From positions 31,868,958 to 31,932,957 of the forward strand of contig NC_134842.1 in assembly GCF_965363235.1 (NCBI RefSeq): a stretch of DNA of 64,000 bases, read 5' to 3'. The notes beneath the pieces are model-generated. The model was not told the DNA's origin. It was given only the letters and a program-made list of their open reading frames with translations, and ran no database searches. Each line of letters begins with the position of its first letter. The first letter of the stretch is position 1. Made by a program: the position numbers and the translations under genes. Shown here one piece after another: positions 11,782 through 22,575 of the stretch. The DNA comes from Mytilus galloprovincialis. Its lineage: Eukaryota > Mollusca > Bivalvia > Mytilida > Mytilidae.

Positions 11782-12864
11782 TTTTTTTTGTCGAGCCTGC
11801 AACTTTTGTTGCAGAAGGCTCGACATAGGGATAGTGATCGGGCGGCGGCGTTAGCTAACTTTTTAAAAGCTTAATATTTTAGAAGGTGAAAGACCTGGAT
11901 GCTTCATACTTTGTATATAGATGCCTCATGTTACGAAGTTTCCATCAGTCACATGTCAAATGTCCTTGACCTCATTTTCATGGTTCAGTGACCACTTGAA
12001 AAAAAAGATCAGAGTTTTTGTAATATTGAATTCTCTCTTATTATAAGTAATAGAATAATTATATTTGGTATGTGCGTACCTTGCAAGGTCCTCATGCCCG
12101 TCAGACGGTTTTCACTTGACCTGACCTCATTTCATGGATCAGTGAACAAGGTTAAGTTTTGGTGGTCAAGTCCATATCTCAGATACTATAAGCAATAGGG
12201 CTAGTATATTTGGTGTATGGAAGGACTGTAAGGTGTACATGTCCAACTGGCAGGTGTCATCTGACCTTGACCTCATTTTCATGGTTCAGTGGTTATAGTT
12301 AAGTTTTTGTGTTTTGGTCTATTTTTCTCATACTATATGCAATAGATCTACTATATTTGTTGTATGGAATGATTGTAAGGTGTACATGTCTAGCGAGCAG
12401 ATGTCATCTGACCTTCACCTCATTTTCATGGTTGAGTGGTCAAAGTTAAGTTTTTAAGTTTTGGTCTTTTTATCTAATACTATATGCCATAGGTCAACTA
12501 TATTTGGTGTATGGAAATATTTTATGATCTATATGTCAGTCGCGCAGGTTTTATTTGACCTCGACCTCATTTTCACGGTTCATTGCTCAGTGTTAAGTTC
12601 TTGTGTTTTGGTCTATTTTTTTAAAACTATAAGTAATAGGTCAACTTTATTTGTTGTATGGAAGCATTGTTAGCTGTACATGTCTGCCTGGCATGGTTCA
12701 TCTGACCTTGACCTCATTTTTATGGTTCATTGCTCTTTGTTTAGTTATCTTGGTTAATGTTAAGTTTATGTGACAGTTTTTAACAAAGCTTTATACTTAG
12801 GACTATCAACATAATATCAATGATAAGTAAAGAAGGCGAGACATTTCAGTGTGTGCACTCTTGT
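11782..12864 (+). repeat. 1.06-kb hairpin-ended repeat, copy 2
   Basis: Opposite orientation to copy 1. A T run and the hairpin (GTCGAGCC TGCAAC TTTT GTTGCA GAA GGCTCGAC) come first, then the roughly 130-bp imperfect direct repeats containing TGACCTTGACCTCATTTTCA. It ends at GTGTGTGCACTCTTGT. The near full-length match to copy 1 defines the element ends. Confidence 0.85.
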
Positions 12865-12869
12865 GAATT

Positions 12870-14140
12870 TACGAATTATGTTAATCATGTAAATAATGTT
12901 ATGTTTTTTGTTTTTTGCTTTTTGAAGTTTTTAAAATTGACAAATAATGCTAGCAGGGGAGATTATTCATTAATATTTTTATGATGCCAAACTTGAAATT
13001 TAGAGGTGCCTATGTTTGCTATTTGTTATAACCCAATTGTTATGATTCTTAAATAATCTATACAAGTAAGCATGTTAATTTGTCAATAACCATTATTTTA
13101 TTAATTAGTTTGAATTTGATGAGGTTCTTTGATGTAGAACTTGACTTTTTTTAAACAAAAGTGTTTTTTTATTTGTTTTAAATGTTTTTAAAATTGTATA
13201 ACAAACTTTTTGACATTTTATTTTAATTTATCACCAAAACAACTCTAATTTGTCTGACAGTATCTGAATAAAATTAATTTGTTAGATACTTTGTTTCTTT
13301 TATTGAAGTATATACAAAGGGAGATAACTCAAAATAGTTTTTTTTTATTATTCTGACCCGATTAGAAGTGATGAAAATAACTATGCCCTAGACAGGATGA
13401 CAATAAGAAAATGCTAGAAATTGTTGTGTATGGTTATGCTTTGTCCAAAAATTTTTGTTATCTCCTGTATTGTATATTGCTGCCATTGTCAAAATCCAAA
13501 TCACACATAGATAGCCTTGTCCTATAGTTTATATCTGGTGTTTGTGTTTTTTGTATGTCTTAGATTCTAACTCTTCAAGTTCTTATATAAATTCAGATGC
13601 ATTGCCATTCTTAACATATAGGTAAAGGCATATTTACAAAATGGTATTGAGCTATGCAAATGAGTGACATGTATTCGTTGGATTATTGTTTAAGTTTCAT
13701 CTGAAAAATACAGTCTTCAATGTTACTGACAAATTATACATTTGCACATTGCCATTTGAAACCACAAATATTATTCTACTGTAAATACACAGAGCAGCAA
13801 TCCATGCCTTTCAAGTCTAATACTTTGTAAACATGGATCAGAAAAGTTGGAGGATCAATTTTATATGTACAGTAGCTACAAAGTTATCACCATTAAAAAT
13901 TCCTGTTTTTCCTAATTTTTGTTTTTTTATTTAATTAGATATTTTCAAACCAGATATTTGGGTTAAAGTAAAAACAAATCCCCAACATCCCTTTTCCAAA
14001 AAGCAGAGGGAAAAATTCTGCCTTTTCTTTATTATTCATTTGCACTATTGTTTTGTAAGTAGTTATACAGGATTATATTGACTTTAAATTGCATTAAATT
14101 TGATGGAAGTTCTAATTTAAATATTAAAGTCATAAACAAG
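12870..14140. other. AT-rich stretch, nothing recognised
   Basis: No ORF, exon or repeat that can be supported. Frequent poly-T and poly-A runs. Confidence 0.5.
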
Positions 14141-14470
14141 AAATTTATTTGAATTTACATGTAATTAAATTACATAATTAATTAAATTTTATTTATATTT
14201 AAAATTCTTTAAATTTGAAATTTATTGAAATTTAATTTATATTAAAAGATCTTTAAATCTCAAATTTATTCAAATTTAAATTATATCAAAACTTCTTTAA
14301 ATTTGAAATTTATTCAAATTTAATTTATATTAAAAATTCTTAAATCTCAAATTTATTCAAATTTAATTTACATAAACATTTCTTTAAATTAGAAATTTAT
14401 TCAAATTTAGTCTATACTTAAATTCTTTAAATTTGAAATTTATTTAGATTTAAAAATACCTTTAAACTAG
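14140..14470. repeat. AT-only tandem-like repeat, about 60-bp unit
   Basis: Repeating blocks of 'tttaaatttgaaatttatt' and 'caaatttaatttatattaaa', about five imperfect units. Nearly devoid of G and C. Confidence 0.7.
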
Positions 14471-14645
14471 GTTGAAATTTGGGAATTTATTTGCAATATT
14501 AAATTTAGTTTAAATCTATATTAAATTAGAAATTTTCCAGCAAAGTAAATGCATAATATTTTTTGTAATTTGAAATTTAATATGCATAACATATACATTT
14601 AATTTTATATTAAATGCATCATTTCATGCAGTGAAATGCTTTTCA

Positions 14646-14775
14646 AATTTGTACTTGTTTGAATTTTTAACTATTTTGATCTAAGCGTCACTGATGAGTC
14701 TTATGTAGACGAAACGCGCGTCTGACGTAATAAATTATAAGTCTGGTACCTTTGATAACTGTATATTCATAGTCG
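14646..14775 (+). mobile_element. Hammerhead-bearing repeat, fragment A
   Basis: Contains the 3' third of the hammerhead repeat family ('gtacttgtttgaatttttaa', hammerhead motif, 'gtctggtacctttgat'). The upstream body is absent. Confidence 0.75.
14685..14728 (+). ncRNA. Type I hammerhead ribozyme motif (most canonical copy)
   Basis: All core elements are present in order: helix I 5' strand GCGTCA, core CTGATGA, stem II GTCT-TATGT-AGAC, core GAAA, short stem III ACGC/GCGT, cleavage triplet GTC (14720-14722) and helix I 3' strand TGACGT. Helix I pairs as five Watson-Crick pairs and one G-U. The core and short stem III match type I hammerheads known from schistosome satellites and animal retrozymes. 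Self-cleavage is predicted after 14722 and has not been tested. Confidence 0.85.
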
Positions 14776-15089
14776 ATTTGTTAGTATTTCTTTTTACATT
14801 TATTGACGTTGCATCGACCCGAAATATTTAACAAACCTCTCATTGATTGCTGCTTTTTCATTTGTTATCCCTCCAATTCACCACTTTGTGAGATATATAA
14901 TAATTTCACATTGAAAAGTGCGAAAAACTCTTTTAAGATCAAAGATGGTAGTACTAATTTAAAGTGTAGCCATTCTTTTTCAGATAACATTGAAGACTTA
15001 TTTTTCAAGTGCTGCTGTATCAAGACATTTAAAATGAAACAATCACATGAAGCGTGCATGGTGGTTCAAAATTATGAAAATCTTTAAAC

Positions 15090-15305
15090 ATTTCTGCTTT
15101 ACTATTCTATTCACCGATTATTCGGGAGGGTTTCCATTGCTCAATTGTCAGTTTTATCTGTGTTGTTTTGTGGGCTATTGTTGATCTGTTCTTTGTTTGT
15201 CTTTTGACTAAGGTTGAGTTTTCCTTGGGGTTTCGCATTTTCTAGCTCCTTGGGTATCTCCCTTTTTTTCAAAGCAACTTAAAGACTGTAAAATTGGATC
15301 AGTTT
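15090..15305. repeat. Intron-derived sequence next to the Ly6 pseudo-exon
   Basis: The last 40 bases before the pseudo-exon ('agactgtaaaattgg') match the sequence after the true exon 2 donor near 23610-23645. Farther away both loci carry a similar T-rich repeat ('gtttgtcttttgactaagg' against 'gtttgtcttttcttcttttg'). Together they look like duplicated intron 2 sequence of the Ly6 gene. Confidence 0.55.
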
Positions 15306-15315
15306 AAAAACAAAC

Positions 15316-15457
15316 CTCCTCCTTCAAATTCCTCAATGCAACAATAGTTATGTCCAACCAAAGCACTACAGTTCTGTACGTACGGATCATTCTTATAATC
15401 TTTCATAAAAGTTTTCGCATCGCCCCCATATTCAATATAATATCGGCGAACAACCTT
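15316..15457 (-). pseudogene. Broken duplicate of Ly6 exon 2
   Basis: On the minus strand this encodes GDAKTFMKDYKNDPYVQNCS and then ALVGHNYCCIEEFEGGG. It closely matches the second half of the Ly6 exon at 23646-23882 (NDPYVQSCSVLAGHNYCCIEEYEARG). The donor has the same phase (GGAG|GTTTGT). The first half, including the CFAC cysteines, is missing and replaced by unrelated sequence. The only nearby AG acceptor gives a phase that would not join exon 1. No matching exon 3 was found downstream, so this is probably a dead remnant of a second Ly6 gene. Confidence 0.7.
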
Positions 15458-16269
15458 CTAAAATTTGTCTTGATATCATAAAATCTCATTGATTTTTCAT
15501 TATAAAAAAATGTATTTTGATGAAACATAAATTTCTGTTTTAATGATATAAAGTTATCATATTATGGTCACCGACTTAATAATCAATTTGTTACCTTGAT
15601 GGTATTGAAAAATGTAAAAAAATCAAATTTAACGGCCTGCAATGCGATGACGTTACGACAATTTCGGTACGATGTGGGATCTTTCACAAAGAATGCAGCT
15701 TTGAATGATGTATACCGTAAATATAAAGTCGGTGACCTTATATGTATTTTGAATCATGACAATAGAAATGTGTGCTTTTAAGAAAAATCTATGAAGTATA
15801 AATCAGAAATTCAATGAATTTAAGACTATTTCTTTGAAGGTTTTGCGCCGAATTTTTGTGCTTTCTATGCAAATTTTTGCCATTTTGAAAGAATTTTGGA
15901 GTAATTCATGAGATAAATGCATTTTTGTTCGATATTAAGTTGTAGTTCTTGGAGCCAGATTTGCATGATGGATTTTTACTAAAATCTGTAAAATAGCCCA
16001 TTGAATGTTTTTTTACCTTAAATAAAATATAGTAACTTTAAATTTTATTCAACAACCATGATATACACATTATTAGGAGCAAGCAGATAACATCACCTAA
16101 CTTTAAACCATTATGTCATCATGTGTAATTCGATATTCTGTCTTTATCCTGCTTTACAATAAAACGAGATAAAATAACTGAATATCCCCCTCATAAACGT
16201 TTTAAATCTATCATGTAGCATTTACGGTAAATTAGATACACCCAATCATTTGGGAGTAACTCTACTTGC

Positions 16270-17300
16270 ACATGTTGCAATATATCCATATTATTGAAAC
16301 ATATTATGGTTTAAATATTAGTATTACGAATATATAAATTTGTATATATCACTTGCAATTGGATATATGCTTTGTTTTTTCACAGTTTCAAATTAAATTG
16401 GCATTCAGATTCGAAATAAGAAATTATAATTTTAGATGAGGTGTTTTTGAAGAGATGGTATCTGGAAATGGTCAGAATTGAATAATACATACTATAAAAA
16501 TTCGCTATTCTCTGTATATTTTGAAGCCATTCTTGGAATATTCATAAAATGAAATTGATCATCGAATAACAATGTGTACATAAATACAAACCATATCTGT
16601 TTAAAAAACCACAAATCAGAATCATGAACTTACATTACTTAAAGAAGTATCGATGTTCGATCAAATGTGAAATTATCGTAATTGAAAATCTTTTTTATTT
16701 AAAACACGTTCACGTTGCATGATTTTTACAAATTTTCTTTTATCATGCAGTGTATTTATATAGGCACGTACATGTACCATATCATGATAATAACTTATAA
16801 TGTATTCCAACATAATATACCCACAATGTATAACAATTTACAATTAAACAAATACAAATAAAAAAAAAAGACCTATAATGAGGGATATAATGTTTTGTCT
16901 GGGAGAATAAAAATGAAACAAATAAAAACACAAAAAAGCTTTATACATGCATTATTCATTGCGATGATATTGTGTTTTTCTTATTGTAATAATTCAATAG
17001 CATTTACACAAAAAAAAAATGTAATTCCTGTGTTAGGTAAGGCAAATAGTCATTAAAAAAATTTACAACTTAACCTAAAAAATAAATGATATCTTTGTCA
17101 TTGTTTTAGGACATCTACACCAGATAGAAATTGACCCGATTGAATTACATCTGTTAAATTATATCGGGTTGAAGATCTGAAAAATCTCAAAGTATTTAAC
17201 TGAATGAGAATGATTTGATATAAGAACCCTACAATACATACTGTTATCCTATGGTGGTTAAGATTACAACACAATGTTGACTGCTGTATCCCTATTTTTG
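16270..17300 (-). repeat. Locally duplicated Ly6 intron-1 block, copy A
   Basis: Shares ordered blocks with 17480-18330 and, for the first 0.6 kb, with 30975-31570 inside intron 1 of the Ly6 gene: 'aattggcattcagattcg', 'aaacaaataaaaacacaaaa', 'gctttatacatgcattattc', 'aggtaaggcaaat', 'gagaatgatttgatataaga'. The order relative to exon-2-like sequence matches the parent gene, which supports segmental duplication. Confidence 0.65.
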
Positions 17301-17479
17301 ACATTTTTACCTATTATGTTTTCTACGTATGAAATACCTGTACAGATTCAGGAATATTACAGTTGAACCACACATTTGATGTGTTTTATCGTTTGATTTT
17401 GCCTTTTAATTCGTGACTTTCCGTTTTAAATTTTCCTCGGAGTTCCTTATTTTTTGTTATTTTACCTTGTACTTACATT

Positions 17480-18330
17480 ATATTGAAAATATTGCAACAT
17501 ATTTTCGTTAAATATTAATATAACGAATATATATATATTAATCTTCTTTTTATTTTAAATTGGCATAAGGATTCGAATCTAGAATTATAATTTCTGATGA
17601 GGCTTTTTTTGAAGAATTGCTGTTGGGAAATCTTCAGAATTCATAAATACTGTTGATATTCGCCATTCTCCCGGAATACAATATTTTCTACTTCATAAAT
17701 AAAATTGATCCTCAAATAAATAAATAAAAATCACATCAATTTAAAATCCTTAAACTATGATCACGAACTAACATTATATAAAGCCGTATTGATGATCTAT
17801 CAAATGTGAACCAATCTATTAATTGGAAACAAACAATTTTTCTTACGTTGCATGATTTATATATGTTTATTTTTGGTATATGCAATTCCATGTACAATAT
17901 AGAAAAACATAATATTTATTCAAACATAATATGAACAAAAAAGTATAACAGTATACAAATAAACAAATGCAAAAGAACTATACGGCACGATAGAGTTTCT
18001 CGTCTGATAGAATATAAATAAAACAAATAAAAAACACAAAAAAAAGCTTTATACATGTGTTATTTATTGGGATGAATTTGTTCTTTGCTTATTATTAAAG
18101 TCAAAAGCATTTACACAAAGTAATGCAAATTCATCTTAGGTAAGGCAAATTATCAAATACAAATCAACTTTAAAAATATATATGATTTCTTTGTCCTCGT
18201 TTTAGGACAGCTGCGTCAGGTAGAAATCAACCCGATTAACTTCCATCTGTTAACTTAAATCGGGGTGGCAATCTGCTACGCAAAGTTTGCAATTGTTTGA
18301 GAATGATTTGATATAAGAACCATACCAAAA
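17480..18330 (-). repeat. Locally duplicated Ly6 intron-1 block, copy B
   Basis: Tandem partner of copy A (about 1.1 kb period) with the same ordered blocks, including 'gaaatcaacccgatta' and 'gagaatgatttgatataaga'. Indels are frequent and no frame is conserved. Confidence 0.65.
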
Positions 18331-18349
18331 CATACCAAAATTGATCTTG

Positions 18350-18540
18350 GACTTTGTATTTGAAAGGCTCTGATTCCTTTCACGGATTTGGCTATACTTT
18401 TTTTGGAACTTTTAGATTATAGCTCTTCATCTTTTATATAAGCTTTGGATTTCAAATATTTTGGTCACGAACATCTCTGAAGAGACATGTATTGTCGAAA
18501 TGCACATCTGGTGCAGGGAAGTTGGTTCCGTTAATGTTAT
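18350..18540 (+). repeat. Second hammerhead-like repeat family, fragment
   Basis: About 190 bp, 'ggatttggctatactttttt' through 'ggttccgttaatgttatt', enclosing the hammerhead-like motif at 18471-18514. It is unrelated in sequence to the 14.6-kb family outside the ribozyme core. Confidence 0.6.
18471..18514 (+). ncRNA. Degenerate hammerhead-like motif, second family
   Basis: Core CTGAAGA (position 7 of the hammerhead core tolerates any base), stem II GACA-TGTAT-TGTC, core GAAA, stem III ATGC/ACAT with one mismatch, cleavage triplet ATC, then TGGTGC. Helix I (ACATCT/TGGTGC) has mismatches at both ends, so this copy is probably weak or inactive. The base-paired stem II with a different sequence from the first family supports a ribozyme origin. 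Confidence 0.55.
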
Positions 18541-18639
18541 TCCTAAATATATCTAAGTCTTATACAAATAATACTTATTTGAACCGTTGTTTTTTAGAGT
18601 TAATTGAAAAGTATTACATAACATTTAGACCGTGATATT

Positions 18640-18836
18640 GTATAAATAAACTCATCATAGATACCAGGACTAAATTTTGTATATACGCCAGACGCGCGTT
18701 TCGTCTACAAAAGACTCAACAGTGACTCTCAAATCCAAAACAGTTAAAAAAAAAGCCAAATTAAGTACGAAGTTGAAGAACATTGAGATCCAAATTTCCT
18801 AAAAGTGTTGCCAAATACAGCTAAGGTAATCATTAA
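18640..18836 (-). mobile_element. Hammerhead-bearing repeat, fragment B
   Basis: Minus-strand copy running from 'accttagctgtatttggc'-type sequence to the terminal 'tggtatctatgatgagtt' block. It contains a mutated ribozyme at 18685-18728. Confidence 0.75.
18685..18728 (-). ncRNA. Hammerhead motif, inactivated copy
   Basis: Core reads CTGTTGA instead of CTGATGA, and helix I pairing is reduced. Stem II and stem III are intact. Predicted non-functional. Confidence 0.7.
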
Positions 18837-19231
18837 GTTAAATATGTGACTTATAGGTCCAATGGGCTGGGTGTAATATTGACTGTACACACAACTGTAC
18901 TTGTGTTATATTTATTGATATAATTTCACATGTCACTTTAATAAAGTACCTACTTACTTAGTTACTTATTTCTTTCTATTTCTATCCGACGCAGCTCAAT
19001 TATTATAAAGAAGAATTTTTCCTCCTCATATAACTGCCTTGTACATTGTAATAGGAAACGTGTTTTCGCACATTTCATTAAGAAAAATGATGTTATTAAT
19101 TTTCTACTTCATTTTTGTTCACATTTACACATTCTGTTTTCTCTTTATTTATTTTTCTATAAATATTTTTTTGTTTTTTTGTGTTCTGTTAAAGTGGTCC
19201 TTTTAAAATTTTTATACGATGATGACGTATG

Positions 19232-19290
19232 AAAATATGGGTACATAAGTCATCATTGTTATACGATGATGACTTATGTACCCATATTTT
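19232..19290. repeat. Perfect 25-bp palindrome arms, 9-bp loop
   Basis: Arms 19232-19256 (AAAATATGGGTACATAAGTC...) and 19266-19290 are exact reverse complements. A direct repeat 'atacgatgatgac' straddles the structure. Confidence 0.85.
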
Positions 19291-19604
19291 GACTATTTTA
19301 TGTATTGTGTCTGTTTAGTTAACGCATCAATGTAAATATAACGGAATTTGATGAGACTGTCATCAAAGTGAGAGGGTTAGCGCTATAAAACCATGTTTAA
19401 TCCACCATTTTCTACATTTGAAAATGCCTGTACCAAGTCAGGAATATGACAGTTCTTGTCCTTTCGTTTCTGATGCGTTTTGTTATTTGATTTTGCCATG
19501 TGATTATAGACTTTCCGAATTGATTTTCCTCTAAGTTCAGTATTTTTGTGATTTTACTTTTTAAGTGATGATAACCTATCATAATCATATCAAATAAACT
19601 CTTC

Positions 19605-19745
19605 ATAGATACCAGGATTTAAATTTCATATTTACGCCAGACGCGTATTTCGTCTACAAAAGACTCATCAGTGACGCTCGATTCAAAAAATGTTAAAAAA
19701 GCCAATTTAGAGTTGAAAGTATCAGAGGAACATTGAAACTCATAA
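19605..19745 (-). mobile_element. Hammerhead-bearing repeat, fragment C
   Basis: Minus-strand copy with the terminal 'tcctggtatctatgaagag' block, the ribozyme motif at 19634-19677 and the upstream 'aacattttttgaatcgagcg' segment. Confidence 0.75.
19634..19677 (-). ncRNA. Hammerhead motif, stem III altered
   Basis: GCGTCA/TGGCGT helix I, CTGATGA, GTCT/AGAC stem II and GAAA are intact. Stem III reads ATAC/GCGT, losing one pair. Activity uncertain. Confidence 0.75.
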
Positions 19746-20339
19746 GTCAATCACGAACTGAATGCGATGGTACAAACATGAAAACGAATAAACAACAGTA
19801 TACAAATCACAACATAGCCGGATTCGTAGTTTGAAAAGTTACAGCACAGTAAGTATCTGTTGCTATGCAGGCACAATGAACCTGATGATGATTGAATAAA
19901 ACTGAAGAAATTAAGATAGACATAAAAGCCTGAAACATGACGGCCTTGGTCCTGGTGTTGCGAGCATCTTTGCTTTTTGTTGGGAGTTGAATTAACAACA
20001 ACACAAAAAAACCTCGTCCTTTGCTTTTGATTCCCTAAGTGATTTTGTGTTCTGATTCGATACACCATATCTTATCTTTTCCCCAATAGAAAGAAATTGT
20101 GATGTTATTTCGTTCCATTTACCTCATTATCATTTCTTTTATTTTTTTTTAATCAAAGGTATGGATAACCCTGTTAGTGAATCTTTTTCTTAATGATATA
20201 TCATCATTCGTAAAAGACATAGGCTACGACAGGTCGTATCTACATGTAATTGGCAGCTCAAGTATTCAAAAGCATATCTATCCATTGATAAATTCAGACA
20301 CTATGAAGATTTTTTTTAAAGCTTTTTAGGAACATTTTG

Positions 20340-20645
20340 GCTATATTTAAAGGCAACACTAGTATACTGATGTTCCAATGTCCTAACTCGATTGAGGGAA
20401 ATCAACTCTGGGTTACAAATTAAACTAAACCCATGGGAACCACATCACCTATAAAAAGAAAACAATGGAATAACAGAAACACACAAGTTCATCAAAAACA
20501 AACACCAACATACCATACATAGAAACGGACTATTTGAAAATAACTGCCATATTTCTGACTTTGTACAGGATATTTTAAGAAAATGGAGGATTGACCCTGG
20601 TTTAAAAGATAGCTTAACTTCTCGCTGGTATGACAATGTTAAAAT
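20340..20645 (+). repeat. Interspersed repeat family C
   Basis: A block with 'ggcaacactagtatactgat', 'gggttacaaattaaac', 'cagaaacacacaagttc', 'gtacaggatattttaag' and the end 'ctggtatgacaatgttaaa', of a type I recognise as dispersed in mussel DNA. A tail of the same family ('aaaagctagctaaacctctc') lies near 36710. The overlapping open frames are not genes. Confidence 0.6.
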
Positions 20646-21282
20646 ATTTCGCTAAAATGCGGGTGCCATATTGTTTGCATGTATCCCATTATTTTATTAT
20701 AGTTGGAACATCTTTTGTGCTAAAAAGATTTGCGCATCACTTAGCTTCTATCGTCGGTTAATTTTAACAAATTGGGCAGAGTTGAAATGTAAAGAATGTT
20801 GAGCGCTATACCTATTGTCTACTTTTGTCAAACTGTTTAATGACTTCTTGTAGAAGTTATTGCCCTTGCATGACAAATTTTATCAATTTGTTTTAAATAT
20901 TTGCTCTTAATATAGAAAAAAGTATGGAGAGAAATTCTAATAGCAAAAAAGAACAGCAAGACGAACCCTACAAATAATTCCACTTTGTTTAAAACATTAG
21001 ATAAATCCTTATTAGTTTTATTGCCCTTTAATGACGATTTTTAAAAATTGCTTTTGCGTTTCTGTCTAAGTTCTTTAAAAAACATTATCCTCTAAAACAA
21101 CAGAGCGCAATTGATTTAAACTTTGCCACAAACATAGTAATGGATTTGCTTTTTATTTTATTTTATCAACTTGAAAATCATACTAATTTGAAAAATAGCT
21201 AACAATAGATATCATGTTATATGGATAATAGATACAAATATATATCTTAGTGATGATTGAAAAGGTTAAACTTCACATGTAA

Positions 21283-22476
21283 GGACGTGTTCACACTAAC
21301 CTAAACTCGGTATTGTGTTAGCGTAAAACACACATAAACTAAACACAATTACGTTCCCATTGATAAAACTCAAAGTTTACATGTCGTTTAGATCACGTTT
21401 TGTCTACAGTCGATAGTCAACGTAGACCTTGTGTAGGTTATCTGTACACAAACTAGGCATTTAAAACAGCAGTTTTACCATGTATATTTAAGGAAGAAAA
21501 GATTTCTGAATAAAATTGATATTTATAACAAATATTAATAAAGTTTTTTACAGAAATATTTGTCTAATCTTGATATTCATTTGTTAAAAAAAATGTAAGT
21601 AGCTTTTGTAACCCCTTATCAAGACTCAAAGCAACATCATTTTCGAACACATAATTCATTTGAAAATGTCTACCCTAATCGACTGGACGTACACAGAAAT
21701 ATTTGTCACTGGTCTTTACTGAAATAACGATTCACTCCTAAATACATTACTCAAAAAGTATGAGCTAAATATATTGTTTGTCTGGTATCTCAGATAACAT
21801 TCACTTAGAAATATAACAAAAAAAAAACATTACCCCCTGTCTTTGCCAAATACTCATTGGAGAAGAAATACCTTTAAAAAAACAGAAGAGAGAAATGCAG
21901 TGATCCTTAACATCTCATTACTTTTTTTTCGTCTGTAACAAGTGTAAGCACGCTGCTGCAGCGTACGTTTTTTCATGCGTAATCTAAAAATCTTCAGAAT
22001 CTTTAATCTACTGCAAATCAGTTAATTAGCTTTTATAAAGGATTAACCCCTTAACTTCCAAAAGGAGGGGAGGGGTATGTTTTTTTTTCATCACGAACGT
22101 TTTTATTCAGTGGTTTTTTTTATGCTAGCAGTCAAATATTTGTTTTTACAAATTTAACACTATAATGTATGGGGAAAAATTGGGGAACAGAATATTTTTA
22201 CGAGCAAATCCATTCCCCCCCCCGCCTTTTTGAAATTAAAGTCGCTTCCTCACTGCTAAAACAATGTGCGAAAAATTTGCATTCGGTTTCACGTAATAAA
22301 CATTTAAATGACATATAGTTTAAAAGTTTGAACAAATTTTACGTACAAGTAATTAAACAAGGTGTAATAGATGATATTAGATGTGAACTAATTTGATATG
22401 AAACCAGTGTACATTACATTAAACAAACTGTAAACGTGTTTACTGTACATGGCGTTTGGTGTGAACACGGTCTAAA
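21283..22476. mobile_element. Possible MITE-like element with 'CGTGTTCACAC' inverted ends, 1.2 kb
   Basis: Left end 'acgtgttcacactaacctaa' and right end (reverse complement) 'accgtgttcacaccaaacg' are inverted. Secondary blocks 'gtttacatgtcgttta' and 'taaacaaactgtaaac' also mirror each other. No transposase frame. Flanking TAA-like triplets would suit a PIF-type insertion, but the ends are diverged. Confidence 0.45.
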
Positions 22477-22575
22477 TGATTCAGAAATGATAAATCTGTT
22501 TTTTTTCTCTTAATAGTAATGAAAACATTACATCTTAAGAAAATTCTAAAACAATAACAACGAGTTCAAAGGAAT

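Noticed and set aside
17098..17304. 68-residue minus-strand ORF conserved in position between blocks A and B
   Set aside because: The matching part of block B has stops in the same frame, so the similarity is from duplicated intron DNA and not from coding constraint.
19751..20068. 105-residue minus-strand ORF with hydrophobic stretches, considered as a Ly6 paralogue exon
   Set aside because: No Ly6 cysteine pattern, no convincing splice sites, and its flanks are dispersed repeats.
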